A stretch of DNA of 64,000 bases from Mesorhizobium sp. M8A.F.Ca.ET.218.01.1.1 (GTDB lineage Bacteria > Pseudomonadota > Alphaproteobacteria > Rhizobiales > Rhizobiaceae), in NCBI RefSeq assembly GCF_004791165.1, contig NZ_SRUZ01000005.1, positions 372,001 to 436,000 of the forward strand. Direction: 5' to 3'. Position 1 is the first letter of the stretch; every line of letters begins with the position of its first letter. The notes below the pieces were generated by a model that ran no database searches, was not told where the DNA came from, and saw only the letters and a program-made list of their open reading frames with translations. Below, piece by piece: positions 58,622 through 64,000 of this stretch. Both the position numbers and the translations under genes were made by a program.

Positions 58622-61000
58622 ATGCCTGACCTGCTTCTAGAACTTCGCTCCGAGGAAATCCCCGCTCGCATGCAACGCAAGGCGGCGGGCGATCTGAGAA
58701 AGATGCTGACCGACGGTCTGGTCGAGGCGGGACTGACCTATGAGGCGGCGCGTGAGTATTGGACGCCGCGGCGCCTTACCCTCGATATCCGTGGCCTCAA
58801 CGCTCGCTCGAAGGACATTCACGAGGACATCAAGGGGCCGTCGACATCAGCGCCTGAACAGGCCGTCCAGGGCTTCCTGCGCAAGGCCGGGCTGTCATCG
58901 ATCGCCGAAGCGCATGTCCATTCCGACCCGAAGAAGGGCGACTTCTACGTCGCCCATATTTCGAAGCCGGGCAGGGCGGCCGAAGAGATCATCGCCGGAC
59001 TGGTGCCTGATATCATCCGCAATTTCCCCTGGCCGAAGTCGATGCGCTGGGGACCGGCCTCGGCCAAGCCGGGATCGCTGCGCTGGGTGCGGCCGCTGCA
59101 ATCGATCCTGTGCACCTTCGGCCCCGAGACCGAGGAGCCGGTCGTGGTCGATTTCGAGATCGACGGCATCCGTTCCGGCAACATCACCTACGGCCACCGT
59201 TTCCTTGCACCAGGCGAAATCACGGTGCGCCGCTTCGACGATTACGTGAGCAAGCTGGAAGCGGGCAAGGTCGTGCTCGATGCCGACCGGCGCAAGGAGA
59301 TCATCCTTGCCGATGCCCGCAACCTCGCCTTCGCCAACGGGCTCGACCTGGTCGAGGACGAGGGCTTGCTCGAAGAAGTGTCCGGGCTGGTCGAGTGGCC
59401 TGTCGTGTTGATGGGCGAGTTCGAAGAGGCTTTCCTGGCCATTCCGGCCGAGGTGATCCGGCTGACCATCCGCGCCAACCAGAAGTGCTTTGTCACGCGG
59501 CCGCAGGGTGAAAGCGAGGCGCTCTCCAACCGCTTTATCCTCACCGCCAACATCGAGGCGAAGGACGGCGGCAAGGAGATCGCCCACGGCAACGGCAAGG
59601 TGGTGCGCGCCCGCCTGTCCGACGCGCTCTATTTCTGGACGACCGACCAGGGCGATCTGCCCGATCTCGTCGAACTGGAAGCATCGGCGAAAAAATTTGG
59701 GCTCGATCTGAAGAAGCCGCTCGACCAGCGCATGGCCCGGCTCGACCATCTCAATGTCACGTTCCATGCCAAGCTCGGCACGCAGGGCGAGCGGGTGGAG
59801 CGGATTGCCCGGCTGGCGGAAGAACTGGCGCCGATCGTCGGTGCGGATCCAGTGCTGGCGTGCCGTGCCGCTGTCCTGGCCAAGGCCGATCTCACCACTG
59901 AAGTGGTCGGCGAGTTTCCCGAATTGCAAGGCGCCATGGGTCGCAAATACGCGCTGCTGCAAGGCGATCATTCTTCTGTCGCGGCGGCGGCGGAAGAGCA
60001 CTACAAGCCGCAGGGCCCGTCCGATTATGTGCCGAGCGATCCGGTGTCGGTCGCCGTGGCGCTCGCGGACAAGCTGGATACGCTGGTCGGGTTCTGGGCC
60101 ATCGACGAAAAGCCGACTGGATCGAAGGATCCCTACGCGCTGCGTCGCGCTGCGCTCGGCGTCGTGAGGGTCATACTGGAAAACAAGCTCAAGCTTTCGC
60201 TGGGCATCGCCATCGCGACCGCGGTCTCCTCGGCACTCGCCGCGTACGAACAAAAAGGCGAAGGCGCCGAGAGCAGTGGCGTCGTTGCGATGCTCGACTT
60301 GCGCATTCGCGACTACAAGGGTGCAAGCCGATTGTTGTCGGAAGCAGGCGTGATTTCCAACTTGTTGAAAGGCGGGCTGGCCAAGGCGAACTCAGAAACC
60401 TTTGGCTCCGCCGATCAGGAGCGAGAGTTCTTTGACGGTCAGCGTCTGATGGAGCTTGAGGCATCGCTGTCGCCATTGATCGCTGACCTCTTGTCGTTCT
60501 TCCACGACCGCCTCAAAGTCTATCTCCGCGACCAGGGCGCACGGCATGATCTGATCGACGCCGTCATCACGCCGCAGTCCGACGACTTGCTTCAGATCGT
60601 TCGGCGCGTCGAAGCGCTCGGCTCCTTCCTCGACACCGAGGACGGCAGGAATTTGCTCGCCGGCACCAAGCGTGCGGCGAACATCCTGGCCGCCGAGGAG
60701 AAGAAGAAAACGCTGGTCGCCGAAACCGTTGAGCCGGCGTTGTTCCGGCAGGGTGCGGAGAAGTCGCTGTTTGCGGCGGTGAATCAGGCCGAGAAGCAAG
60801 CCGGCGAAGCGATTCAAAACCAAGACTTTTCCGCTGCCATGCTGGCGCTTAGCGTGTTGCGTGAACCCGTTGATTCATTCTTTGAGCATGTTCTCGTGAA
60901 TGATGAGGACCTGTCCGTGCGCGCCAACCGCCTTGCGCTGCTCACGCGCATTCGCACGGCTACCGGGCAGGTCGCGGATTTCTCGAAAATCGCTGGTTGA
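58622..61000 (+). CDS. glyS: Glycyl-tRNA synthetase, beta subunit (enlarged)
   Basis: A 792-residue beta subunit, about 100 residues longer than E. coli GlyS (689). The start LLLELRSEEIPARMQRKAA, the GRVISATTAQ-like HGNGKVVRARLSDALYFWTT block and FGADP-type tail are all present. Between about residues 525 and 621, where other GlyS proteins have a short linker, is an extra segment with KGASRLLSEAGVISNLLKGG. It binds tRNA-Gly and works with GlyQ. Codons in the extra segment are less GC-rich than around it. The C-terminal anticodon-binding domain (about 650-792) is intact. Confidence 0.95.
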   Translation: MPDLLLELRSEEIPARMQRKAAGDLRKMLTDGLVEAGLTYEAAREYWTPRRLTLDIRGLNARSKDIHEDIKGPSTSAPEQAVQGFLRKAGLSSIAEAHVHSDPKKGDFYVAHISKPGRAAEEIIAGLVPDIIRNFPWPKSMRWGPASAKPGSLRWVRPLQSILCTFGPETEEPVVVDFEIDGIRSGNITYGHRFLAPGEITVRRFDDYVSKLEAGKVVLDADRRKEIILADARNLAFANGLDLVEDEGLLEEVSGLVEWPVVLMGEFEEAFLAIPAEVIRLTIRANQKCFVTRPQGESEALSNRFILTANIEAKDGGKEIAHGNGKVVRARLSDALYFWTTDQGDLPDLVELEASAKKFGLDLKKPLDQRMARLDHLNVTFHAKLGTQGERVERIARLAEELAPIVGADPVLACRAAVLAKADLTTEVVGEFPELQGAMGRKYALLQGDHSSVAAAAEEHYKPQGPSDYVPSDPVSVAVALADKLDTLVGFWAIDEKPTGSKDPYALRRAALGVVRVILENKLKLSLGIAIATAVSSALAAYEQKGEGAESSGVVAMLDLRIRDYKGASRLLSEAGVISNLLKGGLAKANSETFGSADQEREFFDGQRLMELEASLSPLIADLLSFFHDRLKVYLRDQGARHDLIDAVITPQSDDLLQIVRRVEALGSFLDTEDGRNLLAGTKRAANILAAEEKKKTLVAETVEPALFRQGAEKSLFAAVNQAEKQAGEAIQNQDFSAAMLALSVLREPVDSFFEHVLVNDEDLSVRANRLALLTRIRTATGQVADFSKIAG

Positions 61001-61055
61001 GAGGCGAGGAAAAAATGCACCAGCCGGCCTTCGAGCCGGCTTACAGTCATATGAC

Positions 61056-61091
61056 GATGATCTCTCCGTGGCAGATGATCTCTCCGTGGCA
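61056..61091 (+). repeat. Perfect tandem duplication, 2 x 18 bp
   Basis: GATGATCTCTCCGTGGCA occurs twice in direct succession (61056-61073 and 61074-61091), 36 bases before the ATG of the acidic-protein gene. Such short tandem repeats change copy number by slippage and could vary the leader of that gene. Confidence 0.75.
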
Positions 61092-61126
61092 AAAGGGACA
61101 TGTTCCCCAACCCCACGGAGGCTTCC

Positions 61127-61405
61127 ATGAATTCCGATCACGAAATCGAAATGACAGAAGAAACCTCGGCCGCCGCCGAAGCGATTGAATCCGCTTCCGA
61201 AACCGTTCTCGATCATGCCGCTACCGCAGTCGAAGCCGCCGATCTGTCTGACGAAGACGAAGAAGGCGACGACGAAGACGGCGAAGAGTCCGACGAAGAC
61301 GACGCCGATGACGCCGTGAAAGCCGAAGGCGACGACGCCGAGGGCGAGGAAGAATCCGAAGACGGCGAGGCCGAAGAAGACGACGACAAGGAAGAAGCGG
61401 CCTGA
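61127..61405 (+). CDS. Highly acidic small protein
   Basis: A 92-residue protein made mostly of Asp, Glu, Ala and Ser, beginning MNSDHEIEMTEETSAAAEAI and continuing into runs such as SDEDEEGDDEDGEESDED. It has only two Lys and one His and no hydrophobic segment, so it is probably disordered and soluble; comparable proteins bind basic proteins, cations or nucleoid factors. A strong GGAGG lies 6 bases before the ATG. An intrinsic terminator follows. I do not recognise a named family. Confidence 0.7.
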   Translation: MNSDHEIEMTEETSAAAEAIESASETVLDHAATAVEAADLSDEDEEGDDEDGEESDEDDADDAVKAEGDDAEGEEESEDGEAEEDDDKEEAA

Positions 61406-61430
61406 TTTTTCAGGCGGATTTTCTCGAAGA

Positions 61431-61459
61431 AAGGGCGGCGCTTTCGCGTCGCCCTTTTT
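61431..61459 (+). terminator. Intrinsic terminator of the acidic-protein gene
   Basis: AAGGGCG and CGCCCTT, with further inner pairing, form a stem followed by a T-run to 61459. It lies 26 bases after the stop. Confidence 0.8.
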
Positions 61460-61510
61460 CGTCGGTCTTTCCAAATACTGACTTGATTAGTTTTCCCGAA
61501 CGCCGACTTT

Positions 61511-61897
61511 TCAGTTCTCCAGAATGCTGACGCGCACGCTGTTCTCGTAGACGTCGACCTGGATCAGCGGTTCGCCATTGACGATGGCGCGCTTGGTTGA
61601 GGAACTCATAGCGCCGGGGCGCTCCAGCATGCGCTGCAGGTCGGCCCGCTGGTCATTGGTCCTGAACCAGGCGTCGCCCTCGTCGTCGCTGTCGCGGCGA
61701 TGGAATTTGTGCCAGTTGGCGCGGTCCTGCCGCACCATCTGCGCCGCGCCGTCCAGCGCATAGCCGTCGCTCGCCTGGTGATCGCGATCCGAAATGCGCG
61801 CGACATAGGATCCCAGCATGTCGTCCGCATGGGCCACGCCGCCAAGCAATGACGCCAGCAAAAGCCCAGCCACTGTAACGGTCTTCGATTTTTTCAT
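61511..61897 (-). CDS. Small exported protein, hypothetical
   Basis: A 128-residue protein with a Sec signal peptide (VTVAGLLLASLLGGVAHAD) and a mature part rich in charged residues (ARISDRDHQASDGYALDGAA, NWHKFHRRDSDDEGDAWFRT). No known domain is visible. AAGGGG lies 6 bases before the ATG at 61897. Its mature start DDMLGSYVARISDRDH might be a conserved periplasmic motif in rhizobia. Function unknown. Confidence 0.7.
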   Translation of the reverse strand: MKKSKTVTVAGLLLASLLGGVAHADDMLGSYVARISDRDHQASDGYALDGAAQMVRQDRANWHKFHRRDSDDEGDAWFRTNDQRADLQRMLERPGAMSSSTKRAIVNGEPLIQVDVYENSVRVSILEN

Positions 61898-62069
61898 GAG
61901 CAACCCCTTGCCTTGAACGATGCAATCCCATCTGCCGGAGCCGCTTGGCGAAAGGCCGGCCGCAGGGCCGCCAGCGAGATACGTCTGGATGAAATTCGCC
62001 TGACAATGGTGCGCAGGCGTCAGACTGCCGTCAAGCCGTTGAGCATGCTGATCGGTGAGTGGCAGGTCG

Positions 62070-62540
62070 CTATTTGACCTTGCCGGCTCCTGAAGCAGGC
62101 TGTTGGGCTGCCGGCGGTGGCGCGGCTGTCGCCGGTGCCGTTTTTCCGTGCGCCGGCGCGGGGGCTGCCGAGGCGGTCGCCGTGGCGGGGGCGGTTGCCG
62201 CAGCCGGCGCGGTTGCCGCGACCGGCGCCTTGGCTTGCACGGGTGTCGAGAAGGCGCCGCCGACGACGCCGCCACGAATGATCATCGGGCTGTGCGGGAA
62301 GGCATGCCTCGCCTCGGCCTTGTCCGGGATTGCCGCCACCTTTTCATAGGTGACGTCGGGCTCGCCGAGCGCAACGACGGACACCACGTCGCTCGCCTTG
62401 TCGTCGGTTGGCTTCAGCACAACGACGGAGGGCGTCGAGGCCGGCGCGCCGGGAAAGACCAGCGACGAGGCCTGAGCCTCGCCAACCATGGCAGCCAGAG
62501 TGATGACAAGCGTTCCCCAGATACGCACAGACACTGACAT
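62070..62540 (-). CDS. Exported Ala/Pro-rich protein, hypothetical
   Basis: A 156-residue protein with signal peptide (WGTLVITLAAMVGEAQAS), a short conserved-looking region (SVVVLKPTDDKASDVVSVVA, DVTYEKVAAIPDKAEA) and a C-terminal Ala/Pro/Thr-rich tail of about 55 residues. Low-complexity tails of this type occur in envelope proteins. Function unknown. Confidence 0.65.
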   Translation of the reverse strand: MSVSVRIWGTLVITLAAMVGEAQASSLVFPGAPASTPSVVVLKPTDDKASDVVSVVALGEPDVTYEKVAAIPDKAEARHAFPHSPMIIRGGVVGGAFSTPVQAKAPVAATAPAAATAPATATASAAPAPAHGKTAPATAAPPPAAQQPASGAGKVK

Positions 62541-62694
62541 AGCTCCCCATTGCCCAGAAGCGGCACGATAGTGCTCGGCGATTGATGCCGGCTTTCATGG
62601 AAAGATAGCATTTTAGGAATTGATGAATTGCCTATGCCCGCTTGCCCCGGCGGCGCTGTCGTACTACGCAGCCGGCATCCGCGAGGTGACGAGA

Positions 62695-63669
62695 GTGGCT
62701 GAAATACTTGCCGTCGGCGAAGCGATGGAACCGGCGTTGGCGCTGCTTGAGGGCGGCGACGTCGTCGCCATTCCGACCGAGACCGTCTATGGACTGGCCG
62801 GCGACGCCACCAACGGCATCGGCGTGGCGCGCATTTTCGAAGCCAAGGGTCGGCCGCGTTTCAATCCGCTGATCGCCCATGTCGCCGACATGCCGATGGC
62901 CGAGCGCATCGCGCTGTTCGATCCGCTGTCGAAGAAACTCGCGCTTGCCTTCTGGCCGGGTCCGCTGACGCTGGTGTTGCCGCAGCGCCCCGGCAACGGC
63001 ATTCATCCGCTGGTCACTGCCGGGCTCGACACGATCGCCTTGCGCATGCCGAGGGGGTTTGGCGGCGACCTGATCGCCAGGCTTGGCCGACCGCTTGCCG
63101 CGCCCAGCGCCAATTCATCCGGCAGGATCAGCGCCACCACTGCGCAGGCCGTTGCGGTGGACCTCGGCGCCCGCATCAAGCTCGTGGTTGATGGCGGCGC
63201 CACACCGGTCGGGCTGGAATCGACCATCGTCAAGGCCGAAGGCGAAAGATTGCGCCTGCTTCGGCCCGGCGGCATCGCCGCCGCGGACATCGAGGCGGCC
63301 ATCGGCATGGAGTTGCTGCGCGGCGGCGCTGCCGGGGTCGAGGCGCCGGGCATGCTTGCCTCGCACTACGCGCCGGGCGCGGCGGTGCGGCTCAATGCCG
63401 GCACGGTTGGCGAAGACGAAGCGTTGCTTGCCTTCGGCGACCAGCGCGCGGAAGGCTGGCATCATGCGGCCGCATTCTTGAACCTGTCCGAAACAGGTGA
63501 CCTGCGTGAGGCGGCAAGCAATCTCTTCGCCTACATGCAGGATCTCGACCGTAGCGGCGCGCGCACCATCGCGGTTGAGAAGATTCCCTTTGACGGGCTC
63601 GGCGAGGCGATCAACGACCGGCTCTCCCGTGCCGCCGCTCCTCGTGACAACGCACAGCCCACAACGTAG
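62695..63669 (+). CDS. L-threonylcarbamoyladenylate synthase (Sua5/YrdC family)
   Basis: A 324-residue Sua5-type enzyme that makes threonylcarbamoyl-AMP from threonine, bicarbonate and ATP for the t6A modification of tRNAs. GGDVVAIPTETVYGLAGDAT and AKGRPRFNPLIAHV are the catalytic YrdC blocks; SANSSGRISATTAQAVAVDL is the third. The C-terminal Sua5 domain (about 215-324) is present. GTG at 62695 follows GAGG; GTG at 62686 is an alternative. An FAD-linked oxidase gene follows after 9 bases. Confidence 0.95.
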   Translation: MAEILAVGEAMEPALALLEGGDVVAIPTETVYGLAGDATNGIGVARIFEAKGRPRFNPLIAHVADMPMAERIALFDPLSKKLALAFWPGPLTLVLPQRPGNGIHPLVTAGLDTIALRMPRGFGGDLIARLGRPLAAPSANSSGRISATTAQAVAVDLGARIKLVVDGGATPVGLESTIVKAEGERLRLLRPGGIAAADIEAAIGMELLRGGAAGVEAPGMLASHYAPGAAVRLNAGTVGEDEALLAFGDQRAEGWHHAAAFLNLSETGDLREAASNLFAYMQDLDRSGARTIAVEKIPFDGLGEAINDRLSRAAAPRDNAQPTT

Positions 63670-63678
63670 TTTTCCCGG

Positions 63679-64000
63679 ATGACCGAAACCGCCAAGACAC
63701 TCGATCCCGCTCTCATCGATCGTTTCGTGGCCATCGTCGGCGACAAATACGCGCTGCGCGACCGGCAGGACATCGCGCCTTATCTCATTGAGCGACGCGG
63801 CCTCTGGCATGGCGCGACGTCCCTGGTCCTGCGGCCGGGCAGCGTCGACGAGGTCAGCCGGATCGTGCGGCTGGCGACAGAGACCGGAACGCCAATCGTG
63901 CCGCAAAGCGGCAACACCGGGCTGGTCGGTGCGCAGGTGCCTGACAAATCCGGCCATGAGATCGTCCTGTCGCTGTCGCGGCTGAACCGCATCCGCGAGA
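63679..64000 (+). CDS. FAD-linked oxidase, GlcD/D-2-hydroxyacid dehydrogenase type (partial)
   Basis: The first 107 codons of a flavoprotein cut by the end of the window. It starts MTETAKTLDPALIDRFVAIV and shows the FAD-binding PCMH opening, PGSVDEVSRIVRLATETGTP followed by PQSGNTGLVGAQVP. These are typical of D-2-hydroxyglutarate or D-lactate dehydrogenases. It lies 9 bases after the Sua5 stop and may share its transcript. Substrate undetermined. Confidence 0.88.
   Translation, partial: MTETAKTLDPALIDRFVAIVGDKYALRDRQDIAPYLIERRGLWHGATSLVLRPGSVDEVSRIVRLATETGTPIVPQSGNTGLVGAQVPDKSGHEIVLSLSRLNRIRE

Noticed and set aside
58895..60253. 452-codon frame antisense to glyS
   Set aside because: Antisense shadow with no start signal; composition follows the glyS codon bias.

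Overview
The window is high-GC alphaproteobacterial chromosome. It most resembles Mesorhizobium or a close relative in the Hyphomicrobiales (Rhizobiales). The evidence is the codon bias, a BacA-type peptide transporter, the BioR/BioY biotin circuit with its TTATCTATAA boxes, a split b/b' F0 operon separated from F1, RIME-like intergenic palindromes, an anti-Shine-Dalgarno small RNA of the alpha-r14/suhB type, and many ABC uptake systems. About 70 protein genes are supported. No tRNA, rRNA, CRISPR array, IS element or prophage was seen.

Layout. 1-7168 (minus): a peptide/opine-type ABC importer with two enolase-superfamily enzymes, a GntR regulator with a perfect palindromic operator, and a HalD/BesD-family 2-oxoglutarate oxygenase; a GcvA-like LysR regulator is divergent. 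8236-13661: a two-gene RND efflux operon and a small conserved ORF, divergent from a TetR regulator; two palindromic operators lie between. 13748-13862: an sRNA. 13964-19298 (minus): sugar ABC importer, LacI regulator and an FAH-family enzyme. 19594-24256 (plus): PotBCD, an XRE-cupin regulator and PotA, interrupted by a RIME-like element. 24380-31742: stress and housekeeping genes (SRAP/YedK, SnoaL-like, ArsR with SRPBCC, ArsC-like, DUF488, M29 aminopeptidase, LysR, MFS). 31857-40144: BacA, polysaccharide deacetylase, a TPR protein and Der GTPase, LysR with MFS, SleB-type hydrolase. 40402-43118: atpI-atpB-atpE-atpF'-atpF. 43403-52692: rnhB, PA0069 radical SAM, glycosyltransferase, PhyH-like, GFA, moaB, ispE, S49 peptidase, methyltransferase, DUF2007 and a polyprenyl diphosphate synthase. 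52801-54615: bioR, bioY and a DUF1284 gene. 54756-64000: TPR protein, GNAT, glyQ/glyS, a very acidic protein, two small exported proteins, a Sua5/YrdC enzyme and the start of an FAD-linked oxidase.

How the genes work together. Most transport clusters carry their own regulator, and in four of them a palindrome in the adjacent promoter is a plausible operator (GntR, TetR, XRE-cupin, ArsR); BioR boxes are the strongest case. The most unusual items are the sRNA with three anti-SD loops, the importer-oxygenase-enolase cluster, the three-arm switch-like repeat before the TPR-der operon, the bioY-DUF1284 coupling, and an oversized GlyS with an internal insertion.
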